Source of the DNA: Dehalococcoidales bacterium | Lineage (GTDB): Bacteria > Chloroflexota > Dehalococcoidia > Dehalococcoidales > UBA2162 | Assembly: GCA_030690265.1 (NCBI GenBank) | Contig: JAUYHA010000036.1 | Coordinates: 1-45,605 of the forward strand | Direction of reading: 5' to 3' | Length of the DNA: 45,605 nt | Shown here: in pieces, positions 17,142 through 25,579 of the stretch | How positions within the stretch are numbered: the stretch's first letter is position 1 | How the letters are laid out: each line of letters begins with the position of its first letter | Notes under the pieces: model-generated | Seen by the model: the letters and a program-made list of their open reading frames with translations, nothing else | Database searches by the model: none | Told to the model about the DNA's origin: nothing | Program-made: the position numbers and the translations under genes

Positions 17142-17219
17142 TAATTATGTTTCTAAACAACCTCCTCAGAACCAAAAACGGATTGAAAGAGAGCCTGGGA
17201 GAGTCAGGGGCAAAATAGC

Positions 17220-18218
17220 TCAGATTATACGTTTTAGCCTGGGGTTGGGGGTAATACCCGGGATTCTGCCCCTTTTGGCAATCGGCCTACCCCCCACCTG
17301 GTGCAGGTCAGCAGTAAAGTCAATCGGTCTGGCTCCGCTGATATAGTGACCTACTCCGAAACCATCAACCGGGGCGCCACTTTCAAGAAAGTCTCTGATG
17401 CGCTGAGGGTCGATACCGCAGCTGACAAAAATCTTTACATTCTTAAAACCGGCTAAATCCAACCTGGCACGGACTTCCTTGACCAAATCAACAGTAACAC
17501 CACCCCGCTCGCGTGGGGTATCAAGCCTGACACTATTCAGTTTCCCCCCAAGTGCCTCAGCCACTCGCAGGCTCTCTTCTACTTCATCCCTGAAGGTATC
17601 AACCAGAGATACCCTCGGCACTTCAGCTGGCATATATTTATCAAAAGCCAGGGTAGCCTTAACGGTATCTCCCATAATCAGAATCAAGGCATGAGGAATA
17701 GTTCCTGCCGGGCTGACCCCCACCAGCCTGGCACCGTCCACACTGGAACACCCGGCGCAGCCACCCACCACCGCCGCATAGTCCATCACGGCAGCAACCG
17801 AAGGATGAACATGGCGAGCCCCAAAGCTGATAACAGGTATCCCTCCGGCCGCTTCCACACATTCCCTGGCAGCGGTTGCCCAGCCGCTGGAGTGGGCCAG
17901 AATGCCATCTATGGCTGTTTCATACATTCCGTAGCTCTGGTATGGAGCGGTGATACGCAGAGCCACTTCTTTCGTCTTCATCGGTTCACCTTCCTGGAGA
18001 GCCCAGACCTCACTGGAACCTTCAGGCAAAACCCGCTTTAGCAGAGCTTTGACCTCTTCCATACCACAGAGTATGCCATCGTGATTGGGAAACACCTCCA
18101 TAGTGGCTACCGGGTTAAGTCCTTCCTGACGCAGTATTTCCACGGTGCGGACAAAATAAATATCAGCCGTTCCTCCCGACAGGACAGCTTCAGCAGGTTC
18201 AAATTCGGGCACTAACAT
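17220..18218 (-). CDS. Nicotinate phosphoribosyltransferase-like protein, short form
   Basis: This 332-residue protein belongs to the NAPRTase/quinolinate phosphoribosyltransferase fold, which joins nicotinate with PRPP to give nicotinate mononucleotide in NAD salvage. Seen are the N-terminal SGGTADIYFVRTVEIL, the core SFGARHVHPSVAA, GTIPHALIL, VSLVDTFRDEVEESLRVA, SVRLDTPRERGG and the C-terminal GFGVGHYISGA. It is shorter than E. coli PncB and closer to archaeal-type proteins. The GGAGGGG site before ATG 18218 is good. It lies downstream of purH on the same strand. Confidence 0.9.
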   Translation of the reverse strand: MLVPEFEPAEAVLSGGTADIYFVRTVEILRQEGLNPVATMEVFPNHDGILCGMEEVKALLKRVLPEGSSEVWALQEGEPMKTKEVALRITAPYQSYGMYETAIDGILAHSSGWATAARECVEAAGGIPVISFGARHVHPSVAAVMDYAAVVGGCAGCSSVDGARLVGVSPAGTIPHALILIMGDTVKATLAFDKYMPAEVPRVSLVDTFRDEVEESLRVAEALGGKLNSVRLDTPRERGGVTVDLVKEVRARLDLAGFKNVKIFVSCGIDPQRIRDFLESGAPVDGFGVGHYISGARPIDFTADLHQVGGRPIAKRGRIPGITPNPRLKRII

Positions 18219-18401
18219 CTACCCCTCCTTCTTCTTCGACAACGATTAGCATATCTACCACTAAAACGGCATCAGCCATAACCACCCCTTATGAAATTCT
18301 AACATCTAAATACTAAATCCGAAACAAATCCAAATACCAAAATCCAAATACCAAAAAAATTACCTCTCCACTATTTTGACATTTTAGCTTTGTCATTTGG
18401 T

Positions 18402-18452
18402 ATTTGTTTAGAGTTTAGATTCCTGAATCAAGTTCAGGACAAGATTTGGATT
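18402..18452. repeat. 51-bp dispersed repeat, copy 1
   Basis: This stretch is the reverse complement of 26505-26555 with a single mismatch. It contains the inner palindrome TCCTGAA ... TTCAGGA. The gap 18219-18465 is otherwise AT-rich with no gene visible. Confidence 0.85.
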
Positions 18453-18465
18453 TCAGCAACTCTTT

Positions 18466-20010
18466 TTAATGCCTGAAATGCCTCTCTCCGGTAAAAACCA
18501 TCGCTATACCGTGCTCATCAGCCGCTTTGATTGAATCCTCATCCCTGATTGAGCCTCCGGGCTGGACAATGGCAGTGACGCCGGCTTCGGCGGCTGCCTC
18601 CACCACATCAGGGAAGGGGAACATAGCATCGGAAGCCAGCACACTGCCCTTAGCTTTTTCTCCGGCTTTTTCTACGGCTATCCGGGCAGCAACAATGCGG
18701 CTGGGCTGACCGGCGCCCATTCCCACCAGCGTCTTATCCCTGGCCAGCACAATAGCGTTTGATTTTATATGCTTGACTATCCGCCAGGCAAAAAGCAGGT
18801 CTTCTACTTCTTTCGGTATCGGTTCCCGCCCGGTCACCGTTTTCAGATTGACGCTATTTTCCGGGACAGAATCCGAGCCCTGGACAAGGAAACCTCCTTT
18901 TACCCGTCGAAAATCCAGGTAGCCTGGTTCCGCTTTACCATAGCCGGGCAGCAACTTGGCGACCAAAATACGGAGGTCCTTCTTGCCTTTTAATAGCTTG
19001 AGTGCCTCTGTCTCATATTCAGGGGCAATAACTATCTCGTAAAAAACTGATTTCATTGCCTCAGCCATAGCTCTGGTAACCGGCCGGTTTGAAGCCACAA
19101 TACCGCCGAAAGCAGCCACCTCATCACCGCTGAAAGCCCGCCGGTAGGCTTCGGCAATATCCTCGTGACTGGCCAGTCCGCAGGGATTGGTATGTTTGAT
19201 TACGGCAACAGTGGGGGCGGCAAAGTCAGTAACCGCTCCCCAGGCGGCGTCAGCATCAAGGATATTATTGAAGGAAAGCTCCTTACCCCCCAGCTGTTCC
19301 GCCCAGGTGATACCCATATTCGTAGCTCCCCCCACCTCCTGCTCGGCATAGAAAGCCGCCGGCTGGTGGGGGTTTTCTCCGTAGCGCAGGCTGTAACGCT
19401 TCTTGAGGGCAACGGTCATCTCTTCGGGAAAACCTTCCGTGTCCTGTCTCAAATACTGGGAGATGGCGGTATCATAGGTGGCGACATGCTGAAACGCCTT
19501 TTGGGCTAACCGTTTACGTTCATCCAGCCTAACCTTGCCACTTTTTAATTTCTCCAGAATTGTCTGATAATCAGCCGGATCTACCACTACAATGACGCTG
19601 GGAAAGTTCTTGGCTGAGGCTCGAATCATACTGGGGCCGCCGATATCAATGTTTTCCAGCGCTTCATCAAGGGTAACACCCTCTCTAGCTACAGTCTGGA
19701 CAAAGGGATAGAGATTGACCGCTACAAGGTCGATGCTCTCGATTTTATTTTTCTTTAGCTGTGCCATATGCTCCGGCAGGTCACGCCTGGCAAGGATACC
19801 GCCATAGATAATCGGGTGCAGGGTCTTTACCCGGCCGTCCAGAATCTCAGGAAAGCCGGTAAGCCCGGAGACGCTTTTAACCGGCACTTTCGCTTCCTCC
19901 AGCGCCTTTTGAGTGCCGCCGGTGGAGAAGAGCTCAAACCCCAGCTGGCTCAAGCCCCTGGCAAAATCAACCACGCCTGTTTTGTCAAAAACGCTGATTA
20001 TCGCCCGCAT
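18466..20010 (-). CDS. purH: Bifunctional AICAR transformylase / IMP cyclohydrolase PurH
   Basis: PurH carries out the last two steps of IMP synthesis: formylation of AICAR with 10-formyl-THF and ring closure. The 514-residue protein has the N-terminal cyclohydrolase domain ([51 protein letters not shown]) and the transformylase domain with [34 protein letters not shown] and the ending [13 protein letters not shown]...[21 protein letters not shown] precedes the ATG. It is 200 bp downstream of purM, with a repeat in the gap. Confidence 0.97.
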   Translation of the reverse strand: MRAIISVFDKTGVVDFARGLSQLGFELFSTGGTQKALEEAKVPVKSVSGLTGFPEILDGRVKTLHPIIYGGILARRDLPEHMAQLKKNKIESIDLVAVNLYPFVQTVAREGVTLDEALENIDIGGPSMIRASAKNFPSVIVVVDPADYQTILEKLKSGKVRLDERKRLAQKAFQHVATYDTAISQYLRQDTEGFPEEMTVALKKRYSLRYGENPHQPAAFYAEQEVGGATNMGITWAEQLGGKELSFNNILDADAAWGAVTDFAAPTVAVIKHTNPCGLASHEDIAEAYRRAFSGDEVAAFGGIVASNRPVTRAMAEAMKSVFYEIVIAPEYETEALKLLKGKKDLRILVAKLLPGYGKAEPGYLDFRRVKGGFLVQGSDSVPENSVNLKTVTGREPIPKEVEDLLFAWRIVKHIKSNAIVLARDKTLVGMGAGQPSRIVAARIAVEKAGEKAKGSVLASDAMFPFPDVVEAAAEAGVTAIVQPGGSIRDEDSIKAADEHGIAMVFTGERHFRH

Positions 20011-20080
20011 CCAAACCTCCGATTAGTTGTTTCTACTCACCCTCGGTATCCCCTTCAGGGCTTCGCCGTGGTTCCAGTGA

Positions 20081-20163
20081 TGTCACCAGAACTGTCACCA
20101 GAACTGAGCTCAGCCGAACGGAGAAGCCTTCAGGGTGAACCCCTCTCCTTGTAAGGAGAGGGG
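20081..20163. repeat. 12-bp tandem duplication and palindromic repeat, copy D
   Basis: TGTCACCAGAAC occurs twice in tandem (20081-20092, 20093-20104). It is followed by the palindrome CCCCTCTCCTT-gt-AAGGAGAGGGG (20140-20163) of the family seen near 2178, 4611 and 7487. The element separates purM from purH. Confidence 0.8.
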
Positions 20164-20209
20164 GAAGTAGGTTTATTAAGATGAGCTTAGCCCCTCTTGG
20201 ACTCTCCCT

Positions 20210-21250
20210 CTACTTAATAACCACCCTCGCTTCTCCCCTCTGCTTTACTACCTCGCCAACGATGTGTGATTCGGGCAGGGCTTTGGTTAGCTGGTCGGCA
20301 TTATCGGGGGAGCAGATGAGCACCATGCCAACACCCATATTAAATACCCGGAACATCTCCTCCTGGTCAACATTACCCTTCTGCTGAATGAGTTGAAAGA
20401 TGGGGGGTATCGTCCACTTCCCACGGTGAAACTGAGCAGCCAGGCCCTCCGGCAGAATCCGAGGCACATTGCCAATCAAGCCACCGCCGGTAATATGTGC
20501 TATCCCCTTAATATCAGGCAGTAATGGTTTCAACTGCTGATAATAGCAACGGTGGGGTTCCAGAAGCTCCTCACCCAGAGTCCTGCCTAGCTCAGGGTAA
20601 TGTTTTTCTAAAGCGGGCCTGGTTTCGCCAAAAATCCGGCGCACCAGAGAATAACCGTTGGTATGCAACCCGCTGGAGGGCAAGCCGATAATGGCATCAC
20701 CGGCCTGAATCGTTTTGCCGGTGATAATCTTTTCCTTCTCCACCGCTCCGACGATGAAACCGACCAGGTCATAGTCCTCACCGGCATAGATACCTGGCAT
20801 CTCGGCGGTTTCACCACCGATGAGAGCACAGCCGACCTTGAGGCAGGCTTTGGTCAATCCCTGAACTATAGCTTCTACCTTCTCCGGCACCAGCTTGCCC
20901 ATAGCAATGTAGTCCAGAAAGAAGAGAGGCTCAGCACCGCAGGTAAGAATGTCATTGACACAGTGATTAACAATATCAATACCTACGGTATCATACCTGG
21001 CCAGAGCAGAAGCAATTTTCAGCTTGGTACCAACCCCATCAACACTTGATACCAGCACCGGCTCTTTGTAACCCTGGAACTCAAAAAGCCCGCCGAAGAA
21101 ACCGGTCCCGCCCAGAACTTCCGGGCGAAAAGTAGAACGGGCAAGTTTACTGATAAGCTCTTTGGCTCTGGCAGCCGCATCAATATCAACACCGGCTTTA
21201 GAGTAGGTATCTTTAACCAGATTTCTCTCCTTGAGGAAATTTTTTATCAT
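20210..21250 (-). CDS. purM: Phosphoribosylformylglycinamidine cyclo-ligase (AIR synthetase)
   Basis: PurM closes the imidazole ring of AIR using FGAM and ATP. Signatures are TYSKAGVDIDA at the start, SSVDGVGTKLKIA, GIDIVNHCVNDIL, FFLDYIAMGKL, GGETAEMPGIY, SGLHTNGYSLVRRI and HITGGGLIGNVPRIL. I give ATG 21250, which lies inside the end of the upstream 71-codon gene. The open frame reaches 21316. An AAGGAG sits 6 bases before a CTG just ahead of the conserved start, so the true N-terminus is unsettled. Confidence 0.94.
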   Translation of the reverse strand: MIKNFLKERNLVKDTYSKAGVDIDAAARAKELISKLARSTFRPEVLGGTGFFGGLFEFQGYKEPVLVSSVDGVGTKLKIASALARYDTVGIDIVNHCVNDILTCGAEPLFFLDYIAMGKLVPEKVEAIVQGLTKACLKVGCALIGGETAEMPGIYAGEDYDLVGFIVGAVEKEKIITGKTIQAGDAIIGLPSSGLHTNGYSLVRRIFGETRPALEKHYPELGRTLGEELLEPHRCYYQQLKPLLPDIKGIAHITGGGLIGNVPRILPEGLAAQFHRGKWTIPPIFQLIQQKGNVDQEEMFRVFNMGVGMVLICSPDNADQLTKALPESHIVGEVVKQRGEARVVIK

Positions 21251-21428
21251 CAACAAACTGCATCTCGCCACTACAGCGAATGTAGTTCTCACAGGGGAAG
21301 ACGCCTCTCGGCTCATCCCCTCTAGCTCTCACCGCCTCCTGCCAGGCTTCCATACCTTCAAAAGCGGCCTCTATCTCATTCGAGTCGGTGAGTTCCACCC
21401 CACAGCGGTCACAAACCAGTTTTTTCAC
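21213..21428 (-). CDS. Small zinc-ribbon-like hypothetical protein
   Basis: This 71-residue protein begins MKKLVCDRCGVEL, with CxxC at residues 6-9, and has a second cysteine pair in FPCENYIRCSG. Four cysteines in this layout suggest a zinc ribbon. No enzyme motif is visible. Its 3' end overlaps the likely start of purM by 38 bp and it lies 9 bp after a small membrane protein gene, so it belongs to the purM operon. Function unknown. Confidence 0.7.
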   Translation of the reverse strand: MKKLVCDRCGVELTDSNEIEAAFEGMEAWQEAVRARGDEPRGVFPCENYIRCSGEMQFVDDKKFPQGEKSG

Positions 21429-21437
21429 CTGCTACTA

Positions 21438-21632
21438 TCACTTTCTTTTCCAGCCGGCCGCTGCCAGAGGCGCCACCGACAGCCAGAGAGTAATGTTTAT
21501 CAGCATCGCCGTGGTGTAATTTATATCTTCTATGCCAAACCTGGGGGCAATAACACCCCACATAGCCATTAAAATAAGGGAACTCAGGAAAAAGCCGGGA
21601 ATAGCCCCGAGTATGACAAAGTATCCGAACAT
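21438..21632 (-). CDS. Small two-TM membrane protein
   Basis: This 64-residue protein has two hydrophobic helices (about 4-27 and 42-60) joined by a short polar loop containing RFGIEDINY, and ends GWKRK. It follows the aminotransferase gene by 11 bp and precedes the zinc-ribbon gene, so it is probably co-transcribed with both. I recognise no family. Confidence 0.65.
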   Translation of the reverse strand: MFGYFVILGAIPGFFLSSLILMAMWGVIAPRFGIEDINYTTAMLINITLWLSVAPLAAAGWKRK

Positions 21633-21643
21633 ATCAAGCCTCC

Positions 21644-22831
21644 TTACGATAGCCTATCCACGAAGCGCTTCATTCTGGACAGGGCTTCTTCAATCTCAGC
21701 TAACGAAGTGGCATAGCAACAGCGGACATAACCTTCACCACACTGACCGAAGGCAGAGCCGGGAACTATTGCCACCTTCTCTTCAGTGAGCAGCCTTTCG
21801 GCAAACTCCTCCGAGGTCAGCCCGGTCCTCTTTATTGAAGGGAAGGCATAAAAGGCTCCTCTGGGTTCAAAGCAGGATAGTCCAATCTCGTTTAAGCCTT
21901 TAACGATGAGACGCCGCCTCCGGTTATAGTCCTCGACCATATCAGCCACACTTTCCTCCCCTGATTTCAGTGCCTCTGTAGCCGCCACCTGAGCCATTGT
22001 TGGAGCTGACATTATGGTATACTGGTGAATTTTAGCCATAGCAGCAATAATCTCCCTCGGCGCCGCCACATAACCGATGCGCCATCCGGTCATGGCATAA
22101 GCCTTGGAAAAACCATTGATAAGAATGGTGCTCTCTTTCATCCCGGGAAGGGCGGCAAAGCAGGTATGTTTTCCGTTATAGACCAGCTTGGAGTAAATCT
22201 CATCAGAGATAACTAACAGACGGCGATGCTGGACTATTCTGGCAATAGGCAGTAACTTCTCCTGACTCATTACCGCCCCGGTGGGGTTAGCCGGATAGCC
22301 AATGAGAAGGGCTTTAGTTTCAGGAGTGATACAGGCTTCAACATCAGCAGCGTTAATCTCAAAGTTATTTTCCTGATAGGTGGCTACCTTGACTGGAGTT
22401 CCCCCCGCCAGAGTGACACACGAATCGTAGGCAACATAACAAGGGTCGGTGGTAATAACCTCGTCTCCGGGATTGAGGATGGCTCTCATAGATAAATCCA
22501 GCGCCTCGCTGGAACCAACGGTAATCAGAAGCTCGCCATCGGGGTCATATTTCAGACCATAGCTGTTTTCCAGGTATTTTGCTAGTTCCTGGCGCAGTTC
22601 GGGCATACCAAAATTTGAGGTATACATGGTGTATCCCTTTTCCAGAGAACGGACGGCGGCCTCACTGATATGCCACGGAGTAGCAAAATCAGGCTCGCCA
22701 ACTCCCAGTGATATTACCCCTTCAGTAGAAGCCAGCAGGTCAAAGAACCTCCGTATCCCGGAAGGGGATAACTGCTGACTTCGTTGCGAGATAGGGTATT
22801 TCCTGGGCAAGTTCCCGGGGTTAACTGGCAT
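21644..22831 (-). CDS. Class I/II pyridoxal-phosphate aminotransferase
   Basis: This 395-residue fold-type I aminotransferase has the expected segments GVGEPDFATP, YTSNFGMPELRQ, PCYVAYD, YPANPTGAV, ISDEIYSKLVY and the PLP lysine K243 in GFSKAYAMTGWRIGY. C-terminal SAFGQCGEGYVRCCYA holds the Arg that binds the substrate carboxylate. It resembles aspartate/aromatic aminotransferases of the MalY/PatA-like branch; the amino donor cannot be told. An Lrp-type regulator gene lies 40 bp upstream on the same strand. AGGAG precedes the ATG. Confidence 0.93.
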   Translation of the reverse strand: MPVNPGNLPRKYPISQRSQQLSPSGIRRFFDLLASTEGVISLGVGEPDFATPWHISEAAVRSLEKGYTMYTSNFGMPELRQELAKYLENSYGLKYDPDGELLITVGSSEALDLSMRAILNPGDEVITTDPCYVAYDSCVTLAGGTPVKVATYQENNFEINAADVEACITPETKALLIGYPANPTGAVMSQEKLLPIARIVQHRRLLVISDEIYSKLVYNGKHTCFAALPGMKESTILINGFSKAYAMTGWRIGYVAAPREIIAAMAKIHQYTIMSAPTMAQVAATEALKSGEESVADMVEDYNRRRRLIVKGLNEIGLSCFEPRGAFYAFPSIKRTGLTSEEFAERLLTEEKVAIVPGSAFGQCGEGYVRCCYATSLAEIEEALSRMKRFVDRLS

Positions 22832-22871
22832 AACAATCTCCTGGTAAAGTGTTATAGAGACAAAAGATTTT

Positions 22872-23354
22872 TTAGAGTATTACTGCCTGTCTCTTAACCT
22901 TCTCCCCCCCCTCCAGAATTTCACCATCCTCTTTATATCGCTTAAGTATAAAATGGGTAACTGTCCCCTGCACCCCTTCAAGAGGGGCAAGCTTTTGAGA
23001 TACGAACTCAGCCACTTCATGTATGGTTTTACCCACCACCAGAACCAACAGGTCATAGGTTCCGGAGAGTAGATAGACGGTGCGAGCCTGTGGGAAGCGG
23101 TAAATGCGCTCAGCTACAGAGTCAAAACCAACCTCTCTCTGCGGGGTGACCTTAACCTCAATCAGAGCCGATACCTGCTCGTTCTCTACCTTATCCCAGT
23201 TGACTATGGCTTTGTATTTGAGGATAATTCGGTCTTTCTCAGCCTGCTTGATTTGTTTTGTTACCTCGGCAATTGGTTCACCGGTCATAGCCGATATCTG
23301 TTTCGTAGTAGTGCGAGCATCATCCTGAAGTATGTGGAGAACCTCTTTTAGCAT
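22872..23354 (-). CDS. Lrp/AsnC-family transcriptional regulator
   Basis: The 160-residue protein has an N-terminal winged helix-turn-helix (about 1-55, with ARTTTKQISAMTGEPIAEVTKQI) and a C-terminal ligand-binding RAM domain (ALIEVKVTP, VYLLSGTYDLLVLVVG). Such proteins sense amino acids and control amino acid metabolism. It is directly upstream of an aminotransferase, a common pairing that suggests local control. The last 25 residues are a basic extension beyond the RAM domain. Confidence 0.9.
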   Translation of the reverse strand: MLKEVLHILQDDARTTTKQISAMTGEPIAEVTKQIKQAEKDRIILKYKAIVNWDKVENEQVSALIEVKVTPQREVGFDSVAERIYRFPQARTVYLLSGTYDLLVLVVGKTIHEVAEFVSQKLAPLEGVQGTVTHFILKRYKEDGEILEGGEKVKRQAVIL

Positions 23355-23357
23355 TAC

Positions 23358-23582
23358 TCAACCTCCAGCTAGTTCAGTCAGCGACCACTCTTTGTCTGTC
23401 TCATTATAGCAGAGTCGGAACAATTTGTTATCCTCCGTGCGAACCTGGAAACACCTCTTTCCCGGCTCCCGCCACTCCTTTTCTATCTCCTTAACCTCAT
23501 ATTCCATCCCCTGCCAGCAGAAAGAGGCCGGTCTTTCGGCATAGGTATACCCCGAATAGCAGTGTACGATAAGACCGTTCAA
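23358..23582 (-). CDS. Small hypothetical protein
   Basis: A 74-residue soluble protein with YTYAERPASFCWQGMEYEVKEIEKEW, which recalls small cytoplasmic proteins of the DUF6504 kind; this match is from memory and uncertain. It starts with TTG 6 bases after GGGGG. It ends 3 bp before the Lrp-type gene, so it is the first gene of that operon. It ends in Gly-Gly but lacks a beta-grasp pattern. Confidence 0.6.
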   Translation of the reverse strand: MNGLIVHCYSGYTYAERPASFCWQGMEYEVKEIEKEWREPGKRCFQVRTEDNKLFRLCYNETDKEWSLTELAGG

Positions 23583-23609
23583 TGCTATCCCCCTTTAGAA
23601 CCGCCTTAT

Positions 23610-23806
23610 GTCATTCTGAGGAGCACATTCGCTTCGTTCACTCTGACGATAACCTGCTCCGAGCTTGTCGAGGCAAGTCGGAACGAGCTCAGTGTAAACT
23701 CCGCGACGAAGAATCTCATCGGAATAAGAGATTGCCACACCCCTCGCCTGCTATAGCCGTGCGGCGAGCAGGTCAGCTCGCAATGACAGATAGTGTGGTA
23801 GCTCTT
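23610..23806. repeat. Long composite dispersed repeat
   Basis: This stretch contains TCATTCTGAGGAGCACATTC near the left end and the complement of GTCATTGCGAG and GGCAATCTC near the right end, the kind of motif seen in repeated intergenic elements of many environmental bacteria. TTCACTCTGACGA (23637-23649) and TCGGAACGAGCT recur at 45387-45415, and a 14-mer at 23762 recurs at 2226. No gene is visible between 23583 and 23834. Confidence 0.7.
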
Positions 23807-23834
23807 ATTTACCAGCCAACTGTTTATCTTGAGC

Positions 23835-24014
23835 CTAGCTGCGCTCTCTGATGACAAGAACCCCCAGGATAACCACCGGCAGGGTAAAGACTATCCAGAG
23901 AATACTCTCCAGCCAGGAAAATGGGGGTGCGTCCACCACACCGGCGGAAACCAGGATGTAGAGAAGAATAAGTAGCAGGTTAAAAATGATAGTATACCAG
24001 GCTAATCCTTTCAT
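23835..24014 (-). CDS. Small two-TM membrane protein (59 residues)
   Basis: ATG 24014 lies 8 bases after a strong AAAGGAGG site. The product starts MKGLAWYTIIFNLLLILLYI, has a short loop VVDAPPFSW and a second helix SILWIVFTLPVVILGVLVI, and ends RERS. Two membrane helices and the good ribosome site support a real gene. It is alone on its transcript, with an extended -10 promoter upstream. No family is recognised. Confidence 0.7.
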   Translation of the reverse strand: MKGLAWYTIIFNLLLILLYILVSAGVVDAPPFSWLESILWIVFTLPVVILGVLVIRERS

Positions 24015-24084
24015 TGTTGTTTCCTCCTTTATCTAATTTTATCCTATTTTACTCTAAACTGGTTCTTAGCGGTAAGACCCCACA

Positions 24085-24093
24085 ATTATAGCA
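24085..24093 (-). promoter_or_regulatory. Extended -10 promoter for the 59-residue membrane protein
   Basis: On the minus strand TGCTATAAT is an extended -10 (TGn before a perfect TATAAT). No clear -35 box is present, as is usual for this type. The leader would be about 65 bases. Confidence 0.45.
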
Positions 24094-24235
24094 CACTGGC
24101 CAGGAGAGATACGGAGATAGGCAAGAGAATCGTCTGTCGCCTGCCGGCCTGAAGGAAGCTATATGTGCTTGCCCCCCACCCCACCATATGGTATTCTATG
24201 AAGAATTTATCAATCCGGAGAACAGGAGAGCAAAC

Positions 24236-25576
24236 TTGGAAGCAATACAGTTGACCGCCCTGATTATTTTCGTCATCACCATCGGGCTGATTATCTGGGG
24301 GAAGGTGGATAGGGCGGTTATCGGCATTATCGGTGTTGCCTTGATGGTATTCCTCGGTGTAATGACGGAGACGGAAGCCTTTTTGTTTGTCGACTGGAAT
24401 GTCATCGCTATTCTTTTCGCTATCTGGATAATTGCCACATATTTTGGTAAAACAGGCATACCCCAGTACTTAGCCGTAATTATGCTAAAGATTTCAGGTA
24501 GAAATATAGCCCTGTTCCTGGTTCTTATGGGGGTTATTGCGAGTTTCATTTCCATGTTCGTGGATAATGTAGTCGTGATATTGATGATGGCACCGGTGAT
24601 TCTGCACGTCACCAAGAAATTAAAGATACCTTCCTTCCCCTTTATTATCTTCCTGGCACTGGGTGCCAATTTTATGGGCACGGCTCTGTTATTGGGTGAC
24701 CTGCCCCCCCAGATGCTTCACTCTGTATCCGGAATAGAATTTCCCGAATTCATCTGGCAACTGGGCAGACCTTCATCTTTTCCCATCCTGACAGTGACAT
24801 TTCTGCTGACGACCTATTTATTCTACCGGTTCAAATTCAAAAAGGCGTACGCTGGACATACCTTCGATAGTGCTGCTTTTGCAGAACTGACCTCAATTAA
24901 CCCGGCAGAGCACATAAAAAACAAGAAGTTTGCCTGGGTGGTAGTGGCCGGGTTCTTAGGCACCATTTTAGCTATGGCCTTCCGCCAGGCCATTGGTCTG
25001 CATCTGGGATTTATCGCCCTTTCCGGGATGATTGTCTTAGTCCTGATAATGGAAATATTCCACAAACAACTGGCATGCCCCAGTGTAGAGGAAATACTTG
25101 CTGAACTGGACTGGAGGGCTCTGCTCTTCTATATAGCCCTTTTCTCACTGGTTGGTGGGATTGACCATGCTGGCATCATTAAAATGATTGCTGATGCGCT
25201 GGCACCCTTTATGGTGGGCAGCCCTATTCTCGGCACCTCAGTTCTTTACTGGGTAACGATTCCCATTGTGGGCATTGTAGAGCATGATGCTTACATTCTG
25301 GTTTTTCTATATTTAATCCGGGACCTTGCCGCTTCAAGCGGTATCAACCCCTGGCCCCTGTACTGGGCATTACTGTGGGCAGGGACTTTGGGAAGTAACC
25401 TGACTGTAGCCGGTGCTCCAGCCCTTTTCGTAGCTCTGAATATTTGTGAAAGAGAGGACACCTGCAAAATAGGCTTGAAAGAGTTTTTCAGCTATACCGT
25501 GCCTTTTGTAGGAATAACTCTGGTGATTTGTTTTGTCCTGGCTCTGGCTATCTGGATTATCCCCTCGGCTCTTTAA
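24236..25576 (+). CDS. ArsB/NhaD-type ion transporter (IT superfamily permease)
   Basis: This integral membrane protein of about 446 residues has roughly eleven hydrophobic helices. The loops VDRAVIGIIGVALMVFLGV, FVDNVVVILMMAPV and the C-terminal GTLGSNLTVAGAPALFVA match the Na+/H+ antiporter NhaD, arsenite (ArsB) and citrate permeases. The ion cannot be told from sequence. I prefer the TTG at 24236, which has AGGAG 7 bases upstream; the in-frame ATG at 24188 has no ribosome site. It converges with the MBL gene, leaving only 3 bp between stops. Confidence 0.88.
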   Translation: MEAIQLTALIIFVITIGLIIWGKVDRAVIGIIGVALMVFLGVMTETEAFLFVDWNVIAILFAIWIIATYFGKTGIPQYLAVIMLKISGRNIALFLVLMGVIASFISMFVDNVVVILMMAPVILHVTKKLKIPSFPFIIFLALGANFMGTALLLGDLPPQMLHSVSGIEFPEFIWQLGRPSSFPILTVTFLLTTYLFYRFKFKKAYAGHTFDSAAFAELTSINPAEHIKNKKFAWVVVAGFLGTILAMAFRQAIGLHLGFIALSGMIVLVLIMEIFHKQLACPSVEEILAELDWRALLFYIALFSLVGGIDHAGIIKMIADALAPFMVGSPILGTSVLYWVTIPIVGIVEHDAYILVFLYLIRDLAASSGINPWPLYWALLWAGTLGSNLTVAGAPALFVALNICEREDTCKIGLKEFFSYTVPFVGITLVICFVLALAIWIIPSAL

Positions 25577-25579
25577 AGG

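Noticed and set aside
23358-23582. Gly-Gly ending of the 74-residue protein as the missing sulfur-carrier partner
   Set aside because: No beta-grasp pattern, and the gene is far from the E1-like gene in another operon; the GG ending is probably chance.
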